Part shown: positions 13,115-28,700 of the stretch, piece by piece
Position numbering within the stretch: the first letter of the stretch is position 1
How the letters are laid out: every line of letters begins with the position of its first letter
Origin: Trebouxia sp. TZW2008
Taxonomy: Eukaryota; Chlorophyta; Trebouxiophyceae; Trebouxiales; Trebouxiaceae
Assembly: GCA_002118135.1 (NCBI GenBank)
Contig: BDIU01000001.1
Span: forward strand, 62,001 to 126,000
Direction: 5' to 3'
Length of the DNA: 64,000 bases
Made by a program: the position numbers and the translations under genes
Notes under the pieces: generated by a model
Database searches by the model: none
Told to the model about the DNA's origin: nothing
The model's input: the letters and a program-made list of their open reading frames with translations, nothing else

Positions 13115-13560
13115 GCTGTGAAGGAGCTGGCAACCCAGCCAGAAGCAATTCTCAATTTGCTGTTTCAGGGCGACCTTTCAAATCCCCTGCTGAAATTGCT
13201 TCCTGCTGCCAGAATAGGCCTCTGATATGTCATGGAAGAAGCTCAGCAGCTCCCAAGCTGTTGCAACATTGAGAGATGCTTGCACCCATCACAGCTCTGG
13301 CTTGCGCTGTGCCACCACCGACAGTGAAATGACATCCTGACTCTCCAGGAATACTGAGGGGTACGCTGTGTCACATCTGTTTTGCTGTGTGCAAGGCAGC
13401 CAAGGCTGCTGAATGCTTCTGGAAGGCAATTGCATGTATCACAGCTGTGGGGGATTTGGCGCTCTGACAATCCTGGTGAACATCCTGACTTGTCAAAGTC
13501 CCACTGCGGGACAAGCTGTGTCATGTCTGCTTTGGTGTCTGCAAAGCGGCCTGAGCTGCA
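13115..13560 (+). pseudogene. Possible decayed armadillo-like repeat relic
   Basis: Fragments in different frames look like ARM-repeat helices: VKELATQPEAILNLLFQG near 13115, then KAAECFWKAIACITAVG near 13395, which continues, after a frame change at a run of five G (about 13447-13451), as GFGALTILVNIL and then AGQAVSCLLWCLQS. Joined in concept, this resembles the AVGGI.ALV.LL pattern of ARM proteins. Stops and frame changes break it. The frame shift in a homopolymer could also be a sequencing error. No start, introns or flanking exons were established. Confidence 0.25.
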
Positions 13561-13614
13561 GGAGGAAGCAGGCCATTCACCTTTGCAGGTGCAGGTGGCC
13601 GAGCAGGTCTCAGC

Positions 13615-14125
13615 TCTCCTGGCCTGTCAATGTATCTGCAGCAGCGTGTGTAAACGTGAGCAAAGTGCCTGTTGATGTGTCTCTGAAGCAGCACATGCAA
13701 AGCCGAGCAAAGTGCCTGTTGATACGTCTGCAGCAGCACATGCAATGGTGAGCGTAGTGCTTGTCAATATGTCATAATGAGCACATGCAACGATGAGCAA
13801 GATGCCTGTCGATGTATCTGCAGGAGCACATGCAAAGGTGAGCAAAATGCCCACAACATACAAAGTAGACAAATATGTCACAACTGCTGATATGTCTGCA
13901 GCAGCACATCAAAGGCAAGCCAAGTGCCTATCAATGTGTCTGCAGCAGCACATCAAACATAAGCAAAGTGCCTGCAGCGACGTATGCACAGGTGAACAAA
14001 ATGCCCACAACACAAACAATAGACACATATGTCACATGTGTGCAGCAGCAAGTCAAAGGCAAGCAAAGTGGCTGTCAAGGTATCTGCAGCAACATATGCA
14101 AAGGTAAGCAAAGTACCCACAAGAC
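13615..14125 (+). repeat. Degenerate minisatellite, unit about 50-60 bases
   Basis: About eight imperfect direct repeats of a unit containing GTATCTGCAGCAGCACAT, then GCAAAGGTGAGCAAAGTGCC. Some units carry an insert with CACAACA.ACAAA.TAGACA (near 13852, 14008 and 14118). It is intergenic, between the MscS-like and bL17 genes. Confidence 0.8.
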
Positions 14126-14343
14126 AAACAGTAGTCAAACATGTCACAAACCCAGCAATAAATGCCATGGATTGCACTCATATGCATCAGCTGTAAATGC
14201 AGAGACCAGCAACACTGCCGTCTGTCACAATGAGGTTGCACTTTGTCCGCTTGAAGAAAGGCTGTGCACGCATGCTGCATGCGTATCACTGACACAAAGT
14301 TTATGCATTAGAAGGGTGAATGGTGCATGACTTGAGTTCCTGT

Positions 14344-14939
14344 TTAGGTCAAAGTCAGCTGTATGCAACCCCTATAGGCAATGCAGCCAAAATGCAAGCA
14401 GCTTGGATTACAAGGGACAAGGCAACAGATTGGGTCGTACTCTATGATAGCCATGCGTGCAGCATCATTAGGGCGCTGGCCTGTTTGTAGTACACGGGTG
14501 TAGCCACCCTGCCTGTGTTGATACCGTGCTGCCATCTGTGTAAATAGCTTGTGTATCATGTCATCTCCGCGCACAATTTCAGCAGCTTTACGCCTTGCAT
14601 GCAGATCGCTCTGCAGCAATAAGCATTATAAGCTGAAGACTAGAGACGGACAGGAAAGGTGTTTTAGCATTTGCAACACACCTCTTTGGCAATGGTGATC
14701 ACTTTGTCTGCAAGACGTTTTAGCTCTTTTGCCTTGGCAACTGTTGTTTCTATGCGCTCATGCCTCAGCAACTGTGACACCATGGTCCTGCATCAAGCAT
14801 AGCAATGTGTCAATAGCTGATTGTGAGGCTGTAGCTAGCACCCTACGGGAGGTCGCAATCTGTTTATACCTCAGCATGGACTTCCTATGTGCAGAACTCC
14901 TGCCCAGCTTGCGCATGGCTATGCGATGCTTCAGTGAGC
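14344..14939 (-). CDS. Organellar ribosomal protein bL17 (5' end unresolved)
   Basis: Bacterial-type large-subunit ribosomal protein, so mitochondrial or plastid. Exons 14939-14870, 14787-14682 and 14610-14344 join in phase. Residues match bL17 closely: [87 protein letters not shown]. The usual MRHR start is here xLKHR without an ATG, preceded by an AG acceptor, so a first exon carrying the start and a presequence should lie upstream (15000-15250 is the likely place; I could not fix it). After IIEY the frame runs on for about 25 residues beyond the usual bL17 end. Confidence 0.88.
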
Positions 14940-15899
14940 CTGGTCACCGCTCAAGTGGCTTACACCATACCACGAGGGCTTGTGTAGCTTTTGAGACACA
15001 AGCCCTACGAGTTGGTCAACTTGGTCTGACGGATCAACACTGGCATCGATTGAGCGTGCCGAGTGAGATGCGTGACATGAATGCTTGCGGAAGTGGCAAT
15101 TGTTGCAGACACGAGCTGCTGACTTGTTGATGTGCTGAGACGTGCTGGATCCTGAAGTCGCGCACAACAGGGACTTTGCAAAAGCGTTGGTCTCGGAAAA
15201 TTTGAGCTAGGGTCGGCGGTGCCCTAACTTCAGTGAGATGCATTTTGCAGCAGGTTCAACGCTCAGCGGTCAAATTGTTTGCAGTGAATGTGCGACGTAC
15301 CAGCGCACTGTATGAGCTGCTGTTGATCACTTTGGCATAACACGTTGCATTGTGACATGTTCATGAGCAGAATAGCAAGCAAAAAGTTTTGAGAAGCACC
15401 TTAGGACAAGAGTTGCTCGATGCTCAACCACAGCTGTCGTGGTCAGTTACAGTAGAGCTCGAAGGCGACGGTCCTGAATGCTTACAACCAGTCGTGTCTG
15501 ACCATTCAATACTTTACACTCCCTGCACTGCATTCAAGATCGGATCTTTGCAAAAGCATTTTGATGCTTTTGACTTTGGCATGATTACAGCATGGTACAG
15601 GGCTTGTGCCTTATCACAGTATAGAGAGATTTCAATGCGTGTGAGAGCCCTCAATTCGAATTATGTCTTGCCATACTGTGCTTGTCCCTTCCACAAAGCC
15701 AGTGTCGATGCCACGCGTCTCTGCACGGTGCAATTACTAGATGCCACCAGATGCTTGCACGCACCCCCAGATACCCCTGCAACTTGACCCCCCACCCCAT
15801 CTGTGCAAGCAGCTGCTGGCGGCAATGGTGTGAACTGTCTTACCACAGCGACCGTGCGTGCTGCATTTATACTGTCCTGAGCGCCCATCAATCGTTGCG
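14940..15899. other. Region between bL17 and DEAD-box genes
   Basis: Head-to-head arrangement; it should hold the bL17 first exon and both promoters. A 133-codon plus-strand frame at 15389-15787 has no recognisable features and no ATG at its start. Confidence 0.35.
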
Positions 15900-19044
<3,145 letters not shown>

Positions 19045-19859
19045 TAGCATAACATTACATGTCTCCTCAGCCTGCTGAAAGTCTGTTTTCATTGACTCAC
19101 CTAGCGCTCAATTGCTTGTTGGCTGGATATTAGTTTCAGATTGACCAGACTACTGTAGTTGCAGGAGGAACTGCCCAATGGGATATACTACTGTTGTGTG
19201 CACTTTTGCACAGATCAGATGTTTTGCAACGATGTCTCAATACATGAACCTTGGCGCAATGTGTGCGCTGCTGATAGCATAGGCAACAGCATTCAGTTTA
19301 AGTCCAGGGTAGCTGTAGGCTGTGCTGCTTTATTTCACTTGGACCCTTGGTCAGTTGCATGCATAGGATTCGACTATGCAAGGCTACAGCTGAAAATTTA
19401 TGCCTAAATTTAAACACTGCTTCATGATTGACGTATCCAATCCAGCTGAGTGCAATGGATGCATGTATGCAGGCCATTGAAACTTTGAAGTGGAGGGTTT
19501 TCAGCGAAGAATTACAGCATTGTGGTAAGTAAGTAACAGCGCGAAACACTAGGCAGTCTTGAGAATAACAAGACAGGAGGCTGGAGCAACTGTCACATAA
19601 CTGGAATAATGCGAGTCAAAAACAAAACACATTTTGAACACAAGTACAACATCAATGTTTTATGTCATTTCGAAGGCCACTTGGCCACTCAGTCATAAGC
19701 CTCACATAACCGTATACTTTGAACATACTAGCAGGGCAGGTACAAGGGGAGCAAACGGGACAAGCCAGAATTGAAAAGGGCATCAATCAGAAACAGCTTT
19801 CATGCAGACAAGGATAGCGCACACTCATACCCACAAAAAGGAAAGTGCTGGCGTCAAGA
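19045..19859. other. Convergent intergenic stretch
   Basis: Between the stop of the DEAD-box gene and the stop of the HAKAI gene on the other strand. It holds the two 3' UTRs; no further gene seen. Confidence 0.4.
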
Positions 19860-20799
19860 TCAGACAAACCCTCTGGCTGCAACAGGAGTGAGGGCTGGGT
19901 GAGCTGCAATGTTTGTGCGGACCTGGCGTGCATGATCAGCTAGTTCTGTCTCAGCTGCATCAACACAACAGTCATCAGGACTAATGAAAGCTTGCATGGC
20001 AATCTGCACAGGACCTAAATGGCTGAAGACAGTTCAATGCTCCAAGACATTTGCTAGCTGGGCCTGTCTGGCATGCATCGTGAATGAAAATAGATACACG
20101 GCAATCTGACATTCTTGCCAATCAAGCATTGTGTTGCACAAGCATGCGCAGTTTGCCCATTGCTGTGCATAAAAAGTGTTTGTACTTGATGTAAAAGGCC
20201 TGCATCACCAAGCATGTGCTCGTATCTTTTCGCGGCGACCTACTTTTGAAGCCCTGCAAGGTAGCTGGTGAGATGAACAAGCCCTGTTCAGAGGGTATAC
20301 GCTCCACCCGTGCGACATCTGTGCGACATCTGCAGTCAAGAGCAAACCTGACTCAACAGGGAATACAGTAATTTCTCCGAATCAGGACAATTGATATCAA
20401 GCCGCTGTAAAGGCACTGCGGCTTTGGAACAATAATTGCATTGTGAGGCCAGTGGCACTCTGAGTAATAACAACTCAATATAAGGACATGTTTCTCGGTA
20501 CTCAAAGCAGTTGTTATCAAGAGAATTACTGTGCTGGGATGCAAAACAAAGTCAGCCACAAGCCAGAGACACGAGCAGCAACAGCACCAGAGGGTGGACA
20601 GCTGGATTAATGAAGGTGCAAGGCTTGCAAATTCTTACAATGCACACTTGTCCAGATCGCTAGCACAGCTGAGGCAGTATGTGTGCAGACAGGGCCACGT
20701 TCTGCCGTAAACAGCTACTGGAAAGTTGCAGCTGATGCAGAAGTGAGTTTTACTGCCAGTAGTACGAGTATGAAGCTGTCCTATCTGAACCTGAGCTTC
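19860..20799 (-). CDS. HAKAI: HAKAI-type RING E3 ligase, m6A writer component (5' partial)
   Basis: HAKAI/CBLL1 proteins are RING plus C2H2 E3 ubiquitin ligases; in plants and animals they belong to the N6-methyladenosine writer complex (established knowledge). Three 3' exons, 20799-20639, 20329-20244 and 19954-19860, join in phase. The RING reads THFCISCNFPVAVYGR, TWPCLHTYCLSCA, then DLDKCALCRTDVARVER: the KC-x2-C pair is formed across an intron, which fixes the acceptor at 20330. Next comes IPSEQGLFISPATLQGFK and ETELADHARQVRTNI, matching the position of the HAKAI zinc-finger/His region, though its Cys pair is replaced (LFIS...ATLQ). The protein ends soon after, lacking the long Pro-rich tail of animal forms. 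5' exons lie above 20800 and were not resolved. Confidence 0.82.
20365..20532. mobile_element. MITE-like element in HAKAI intron (family A, copy 1)
   Basis: A 168-base element with terminal inverted repeats ACAGTAATTTCTC at the left and GAGAATTACTGT at the right. Inside, one strand carries ATGTCCTTATATTGAGT. No coding capacity, and no clear target-site duplication. The same internal words recur at 43450-43623 and about 60870-61000. Confidence 0.7.
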
Positions 20800-21524
20800 C
20801 TGCACCAAGACACAGCATACAAAACGTTGAGGCCTATGCCGCTTGGAGTAGTGAAGCAGCTCAGCAAAAGTAACAGCAGATGCTGCGGCACCTTCTGCGT
20901 CATTCTATCAGATCTTTGCCGCCACAATATACAACAGCAGCTAGAAATGCTGATGAGAACAAGGCTGAGCCGACAGCTGCTTATTGGTCACAAACGTGAA
21001 TGTCTTGCTGAAGTTGGCGTAACAATCTCGGCTGTTGCTGTCAGGACTGAACCGGGCGGCAAGTTGATCTACTCAGACACAGTCTCACACTGATGATGGC
21101 GGAGCACGATATCAAGAAGACGTGGCTAGATGTCGAGCGGCTGCAAGCAGGACCTGCTTTCCCTTGCCTTGCCTTGTCAAGTCCGTTCTGAATACACGGA
21201 GACTGACACGGAAACGACTGCTACGCATTGCGTGAGTGAGCGAACCCGGGGCCAAAACTTAATCCACAAACCCGACTTTGCAAGAATCAGCTTAAGGCCG
21301 CGACAGAACAAAGCTCGACTTGAAACACGCAGACGCGCCAAAAGCTTTTGACGTTGCGACCAGTCCAGGTAACATATATGCAGCCGCGCTTGTCGCCCTG
21401 TCTGCGAGTTTGGTCGTGTTATCGTTAACTGCTACAGAAGCGCGCTGGCTCGCGCCTCGCTCGTTGTCTTCGCCGGTACACTCGTTGACGACGCACTCAT
21501 TCAGTGAAGGTGTCGCAGAGAGGC
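20800..21524. other. HAKAI 5' part and HAKAI/LEA divergent region
   Basis: Should contain the HAKAI start exon(s) on the minus strand and the promoter of the LEA-like gene. The 136-codon plus-strand frame at 20683-21093 overlaps the HAKAI RING exon and is treated as a shadow. Confidence 0.4.
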
Positions 21525-24500
21525 ATGTCTTCCACTGCACGAGAAGCTTCCGAAGCTGAGACGCAAGGATCACAATCGTCTGAGGGCGGAGTCATACCGT
21601 CGCACCCCGTCGAGTTCAACGATTCCGACCTGGAAGGCGCCTCTCGCAGCGTCAGCCCCGAGCCTCTTGCCCAGAAGAGAGGAGCATCTCACCTGGGCAC
21701 GACGCAGGGTAAGCAGCTGTCTACTGCCTCGCCGCATTGCTGCCAAGCACACAGCGTCCTGCCTTAGGTACAGGTTGCGAACCGGACTCACCCTGCTTCT
21801 CTGCTGCAGGAGAAGATTCTCGATCGGCAGCACACAACAGCCCATACCCAGAGGGCTATTCAGCAGATGGCATACCACCTGAGATACATCCAGAGATTCA
21901 GTCTGTAATCCTCACAGACAAGGTCACACCAGCAGAACGAGTGGCTGCCACTTCCCCAGCAGCTGAGACTCATGTCTCATCTGAGCCTGCAGGGGCAACA
22001 ACTCACCACCTCAGCCAGGGTCACACCCCCAGCTCTGTAAAAGACAGTGTGCCAGCCACAACTGATCAGGGCATCGCTGATGTCAGCACAGGCGCTGCTC
22101 AGTCAGCTGGAGGTGCCTACGACACAGAAGGAGCTGCTGCCTACAAGACAGAAGGCGCAGCGCAGCCCTCCACGCCGTCCAGCCAGAGCCAATCTTCTGG
22201 TTTCTTCAGCAGGATCTTAGGCGGTCTCATGCCTGCATCCAACCAAAATCCCTCCACTGAGGGCAACCTCACTACCAGAACCAGCAACTTCTCCAGCCAG
22301 CCGTTGTCAGCATCATGGGGACAGGCAGCACCCACTGAACCTGTGGAGCAGATCAGACAGGCAGGCTCATCTAGGGCTCAAGAGACTGGCCTTGATGAGC
22401 CAACAGCTACCAAGCAGGCAGGCTTGGAGGGCACTGCTGGCGGCGGCAATAGCACAGGGAAGACAAGCACAGCTGTTGCTGCGGCGGAATCCCTTGCTGA
22501 CACTAAGGCTGATCATGAGCACGACACAGCAGCAGCAAGCTTGCACACACCCCGCTCCCAAGGTACTTTCAGACAAAACTTCATAGCTACATTCTGCAGC
22601 TTTTGTGATTCAGCTGATGGACAGACATCTGCTGCAATGCTTCTGGCTTTGCTTGCTATCATGAGCATGGACAAGCAGACAATTCTAATGCCGATATTGA
22701 GGATGGTGGACGCTCGCTAATGTTACACAGCCTCAAAAGTTGCATTTTGCACTCTTATCTCAACATTTTTGCTGGTAATGACCACATGTCATGAGGACCA
22801 AAGCTAGCTAGCCTGTCTGTCCAGTACCAACAGCTTCTGTTATTTGGGCTTTTGCTGAAGATGGTTTGTTCACACAGGCCGGTCAGAGAGTGAGTACTAT
22901 GGCACCCCGCAAGCCTCCCCTGACCAAGGTCGCTATGCTGGCGACAACAGCAATAGATCTCCTGACAAGTCCAGCCTAGGTAGGCACAACCCCAGCAGCA
23001 CTCAGAAAGCATTCTGCAACTTAAGGCACACTGGTACCATCAGTATGACAAGCAAAAGCCCTGTGTCTTTGCTTAGTATTTGGTGCATAGTCAAACATCA
23101 GGCCAGCCATGTAAAGTCTGCAATGTGCATGCCGAAGGCAAACAGCATGATGAAGCATCATTGGGTGGCATGAAGCACCGTCTTGCTTTCAGAGTCCTGC
23201 TCTGACATAGCGTTGTAAGCAAGTGCATATCAAATCAGGTCGTGTGTGCACCTGTCTTGACAACAACAGGCCAATGTCAATGTTATAGCATGTGTTCAAC
23301 ATCTGCCCAAGCTGTATTGTTATTGCAGGCACTGGTTCAGCTCAGCCAGCGCACAGCTCAACACACGTTGAACCTCAGTATGCACAGCCATACAGTGGAT
23401 CTGGCACAGCTAGCTATCATGACAGGAACAGGCAGCTGGACAGAGACCTGAACCAGACTGCCAGCTTTCAGACAGCACACAGCACAGATGACCACACCAG
23501 AGGCCAAGAGGATCAGCCGGGTATGCTTGGCACAGTGTTGGGCGCTGTGGGTTTGGACGGCAGTGACACCACAGGAGGTGCTCGCATTGAGTCAGCCAAC
23601 ACGCAACGTGCCAGCAACCCAACAACCCAGAAGAGTGAACCTGAGCAGACCAGCAGCCCAGGAGTGCTTGGTTCAGTGCTGGGTGCAGTGGGTTTGGATG
23701 GCAGTGACAGTACTGCGCCTTCTCAGCCAGCAGCGCACTCACAAGGTGGCAGCACGCAAGGCAATCAGGGCGTTCTGAGCAGTATCAAAGAGGCTGTGGG
23801 ATTTGGCAACAACACAGGTAGCTCTGCAGGCAGGTGGGACCGGCCAGCCTGGGCCACAGCTGGGACCACCGCTGGGCCCACAGCTGGTACGGGTAACACC
23901 TCCCGTGACTCACCCACTTCAGCACAGCAGGGCAGTTACGGGCAGTCTTACGGCTCTGGGACGTCTGCTGGTGTGTCATCAGCAGCAGGGCAGGGCTATA
24001 GCAGCCAGCAGCCCTCTGCACAGGAGCACAAGTATGGGCAACCGTATGAGCAGTCTGACACCTACAAGCAGCTGTCACAGGGCAACAGGCAGAATGAGCC
24101 AGCCAGCCAGTATGGCAGCTCTCAGACAGGCTACTCTGAAAGTGCACAGACTGTGAGACCAGACCAGGGCGCTGGTTTGGCAAGTCAGGTGAAGGCTGCT
24201 ATTGGCAGCAGCAACACCTCAGGGACTGGTGCACAGGGCGCCAGCCAAAACAGACAGTATGATGAGCCAACAGGCCAGTATGGCTCTAATGCAGGTATGC
24301 TCATTTCAACTCCCTGTGACGTAAGCCAAGCTAGTGTTTTTGTCAGCATACACACATGTCAGGAGGGATGATGGAGTTGTTGGTAGGGCGCTGCCAAGTC
24401 TGCAGAAGAACAGCAGCAGCTGCCTCTGACGTTGACCAAGCTGCGCTGATATTGCTTGCATCAACAGATACTGTTTGCGAAGGTCTGATACATGGCTACG

Positions 24501-25396
24501 TTGATCTTCAAACATGCGCTTATGCCATACACCATTAGCTCTTGGCAGACAGATATTGCGGTGCCGACAGCACAAGGCATGACCCTTCACAAATCAGCTT
24601 TTTTGGCAGCACTCATCTTCAAGCTATGCGCTTACTCATGCAGGTTTATGGCGGTGAATCAAAGCAGCTTTCAACGTCTATGGGTCGCAAGTCAACTTTT
24701 GCGCAGCGTCTGTATTCAACGATGTGTTGCATGTGTGCAGGTGGTGCATCAGGGGTTCAGAGTGCAACTCAGCCCGCTCAAGACTCTGGCAGGCTGGAGT
24801 CCAACAATCAGTACAACTCCAGTGACAGGGAATACAGCAGCAGCAGCACTGGGCAGGGTACAGGCGTTGTAGATAAGCTGAAGACTGCTGTTGGCATTGC
24901 CAATGAGCCAAGCACACACGCTGGCTTCTCCTCTAGCACCAACCCAGTGTATGGATCTGACAGCCCTCGCAGTGCCCTTGGTGGCGGTGTTGGCCCAACA
25001 CTGCAACCAACTCGCAGCCGCCTGTCAAACGCCCCTCCATCTGCATCTTGGGGCAACACCAAGTTCACCTCCTATGAACCTGCTGAATCCACCACTCAAG
25101 GGGGTTACTCTGGCGGTGGCGGAGGTTACTCAGGCGGTGCTGGTGGCAAGGACGCTTACAATGCTCCTGCAGTTGTCTCTACTGGCGGCTATCAGGGCAG
25201 CTCAGCAGCGCAGGACTCAAGTGCAAGGCCTGAGTCACCTGTCAAGAGGGCTGTCTCACAGTTTGAGGGCAGGGCCACTGGGGAGCGCCCTGGGGCTTCA
25301 CACACTGCCAGTACAGGCAAGCTGTCTCGTCTGAGCCCCATTGTCGCATTCTGCATCGTCATCATCACCATGTACATGCTTGTTAGTGAGGTTTGA
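21525..25396 (+). CDS. LEA-like disordered protein with C-terminal membrane anchor
   Basis: Exons 21525-21708, 21810-22562, 22878-22979, 23329-24294 and 24741-25396; phases agree, 886 residues. Almost entirely Ser/Thr/Gly/Gln/Ala-rich and presumably disordered. Short hydrophobic helix motifs recur: FFSRILGGLM, MLGTVLGAVGLDGSD, VLGSVLGAVGLDGSD, VLSSIKEAVGFGNN, LASQVKAAIGSS, VVDKLKTAVGIA. Near the end ESPVKRAVSQFEGRATGERP is followed by a hydrophobic segment, SPIVAFCIVIITMYMLVSEV, at the very C-terminus, like a tail anchor. The repeated K..VG motifs recall stress-induced LEA/LTI65-CAP160-type proteins, but that family call is inference. All internal introns are phase 1. The function is unknown; membrane or desiccation protection is a guess from composition. 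Confidence 0.75.
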
Positions 25397-25723
25397 TGCG
25401 CCTGCTAGGTGCCTACTGAAGCAATGAACTGCCTGCAACCAGTCCTGCTCAAAGCCATTTTGTCCTGATGTCGTTTTGTCACAATCAAAATGCACTTTGT
25501 GTCATAGTCTTGGCCAATGCTCAACTCTGCAACAATGAGCACTTCAAACTATTGCTGATCTGCATAATCACTTGCACCTCATCTGTCACACGTTCCCCAT
25601 CTTGAGTGTTTATGTGGATGCAGAAGAGTCTCTGCTGTTACGTTCAGTTTGTGCCCTGTATAATTCTTACAGGGCGTGCATATGGCATCATACAACTTGT
25701 GATAGTGTGATGCAATGTTGCAG

Positions 25724-28700
25724 GCAATTACCAAGGCACCACCCCAGAGCAGGAGACTAAAGCCAAGCTCAGTACAGAGTCACCTGTCAAGAAGGCTGTG
25801 TCAGAGTACGAGGGCAGGGCAGTTGGAGACCGCCCTCATGGTGCTGGTGCCACTGGGTCACCTGGTGCAGGTGCAGCCACTGCTACTGGAGCAGCTGCCA
25901 CAGCGGCCGCTTCAAGTGGTCAGCAGAAGCCCAGTGAGTCTACTCAAGCACTGAGCGCTAAGTCACAAAAAGCTACTGCAGATCAGGGTCTGTTCTGCTG
26001 CGTTTTGCCCTTGGCATGCTTGAGTATTGTTTGCCTCCTGCTATAAGTGGTCAGTAGAAGCTCAGTGAGTCTAACCAGGCTGTGAGCGCTGAGTCATCAA
26101 GAGCCACTGCAGGTCAGGGTCTGTTTTGCTGCGCTTTCCTTTCAACATGCTCGAGTATTGTTTGCCTCTTGCTGAGTTGGCAGCAGAAGCGCACTGAGTC
26201 TGCTCAAGCCCTGAGCACTCATTTACCAAATTCTACCGCAGGTCAGTATTTGTTTTGCTCCGCTTTGCGCTCAACAACCTTTTGTACTTGTTGCCTCTTG
26301 CTAAGCTGTTCAGCAAGCTAGCGTGATATGTGCATTGGGTTCTGCCTGAGACTGTTCAGCCTGCATGCTACCTTTCATCTCTCAGGTAGTCCACTCATCA
26401 GCGCAAATTGTTAATGCCAGCCCATGCCTGCTTTTCAGCACTTGCAGTTGGCAGCCAGCGGTTGAGCAGTCTAGATGTAACATATGAAGCTTCAGCTGCA
26501 GACCACGCCTGACGTTTGTTGTAGCTTGTCAAACTGTCAAAAGTGCATGTCTGGCATCGGCGTTGTGTTGTAGACACCGCTACATCAGGGGAGCTTTTGT
26601 GATGAAGACTATTCAAGCTGCCTGCTGCTCTGATGCTGCTTGACTATGCAACATGCAAACGCCCCAACCTGTGGGCCTGCCAAGGACAGCCGCAGCCTCA
26701 AGCTTGCTGAACATTCTTGCTGTCCATATGTTTGTGCCAAGGCCGCCACTGACTGCAAACATCAAATTAGTGCAGACTTGAGGTCTAGTCTGGCTGAATG
26801 TGACTAGATACGAGAAATTGAGGTCTATAGAAAGCACATACCCTGTCCTGGCCAAGTTCTTCATTTGTTGCTACTGTGACCACGCAGGCATCCAAGGCAA
26901 GACACCTGTTGAGGAATCAAGCCAGGCCTTCACTGAGGACACCCCCTCAGCAACCCAGCTGGGTACAGGGGGGGCGGCCACATCAGAGACTGCTCAACCC
27001 AAGCTGGGCACCACAGCTGGGGAGCATGCGTCTGTGCGAAGCCCTGGCTCTCCCACAGGCCGCTCTACTGCTGCAGCAGCTGGCACAGACTCAACTGTTC
27101 AGTCAGGCGCTGGTCTTGGGCAAGCAGGTCAAGGTTTGAGGCGCTCACAACTGCATTTGCCAAGTTTACTCCGCTGGGCCCTGGTTAATGTATAGGTTCA
27201 AGTGGAGCCTAGGCTTCCCCGCAGCCTGCTCTACTGCTGTGGCAGCTGGCACTGACCCAGGTGCTCAGTCAGGTGCTGGCATTAGGCAAGCAGGTCAAGG
27301 TAGCTGCAACTGCCAAGGAGAAGCTGTCGACTGCATGTCAAAACAGCTTCGCATGCATGATTGACGCTCCGACATGGTGTAATCACCACACTGCAACAGT
27401 GATGCGTAGTCATTGCTTGTGAGCTGAGTGATTATGCTGCACAAGACTTTGATGATCTTAACTGTGATTATGTCAGCCCATGGGATGTTACAGTCAGCTG
27501 TGTTGCAAACAATGCGTCAGTCTTGTGACAGAGTCTGGCTTATTCTTGAATGAATCTCTTGTGATACAATGACGGCAGCTTTCTTGACAGCACAATCAAT
27601 CCGTCTTGCTATTGTGCAGGCCGAGCCCCTCCTTCATTTGGCACAACTGCTGCTGAGCACGCTTTGTCCAGAACCTCAGGCCAACCCCTGAGTCGGGTGT
27701 CGGGGAGCCCATCCAGCCCCCCCACCTCCTTCAGGAAGTCCCTGGGAGCAAACCCTAACGATACTTCAGCCCTGCCAGGTGAACAAATCATTATACTGAC
27801 GACCACATTCACGTCCACAGTCACAGCCACAATCATAATCCCAATCAAAGCAGTGATGTTGCTACAGCAATACAAATGATGATAACGGTATCACCAGTGG
27901 AAAGAGTAGTAATGTCAATCGCAATCAAGTGTCAGCGTAAGTGCTAGGTGTGGGGCTTACATGAAATGCAGTTCAGTGAAAAATGCAGCGCCGCCTGTGT
28001 TCAGGCTCTTTGGCTTGTAGCTTTCAATGACAGTGCGTCTGGCAAATGTTTTCATGCCTGTTCAGCCCTGTTGCAGTCCCTGAAACTGCCAGCAACACTG
28101 AGCAATTAATTGCGTAATCAGCAGCAAGTTATGTATTCCGCTGTTTCAGTGGTTCCGTTTGGGATCCCTAGTGCTGCTGAGCCTGGTGTCAAACCAAGCT
28201 AAACTGTAGCGACCCCTGTCCGCTGCAACGAGCTGGTAGCCTTGGAAACGCTGAGCAGCATACAACTTCCGTGATGCTCTTGTTCACAACAAATGAAGAT
28301 ATACCTGATATCTTGTGCCAATACCAGCAGATGATCCTTCAATGTGAATGAAAACACAAATTGCTCAAGACAAGCAGTATTGCATGCAGAGTCGACACGC
28401 ACCACAGCTGACCTACCAGTCAGTACAAATGCACCACCAGCTTCAGCCCGCAACCCAGCAGAGGCTACAAGTCCTAGCCATTGCTAACACCTGTCATCAA
28501 CACCTATCACTGCTGTGTATGATGCAACAAATGTACATGATTTCATTGATGTAGCTTTTTCATGACGTGCATTACTGTATGCAGAGTCAACACCTACCAC
28601 AGCTGACCTACTAGTCAGCACCAATGCGCCACCAGCTTCAGCCCGCATCACTTGGAAGTCTCCTGCAGAGGCTCCAAGTCCTAGCCATTGCTAACACCTG

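Noticed and set aside
13615..14125. Possible CRISPR-like array
   Set aside because: Units are imperfect, lack constant spacers and lie in a eukaryotic intergenic region; a minisatellite explains it.
15389..15787. 133-codon plus-strand frame upstream of the DEAD-box gene
   Set aside because: No ATG at the start, mixed composition and no family features; more likely chance or 5' UTR.
20683..21093. 136-codon plus-strand frame
   Set aside because: It lies antisense to the HAKAI RING exon, whose frame and zinc ligands are far more convincing.
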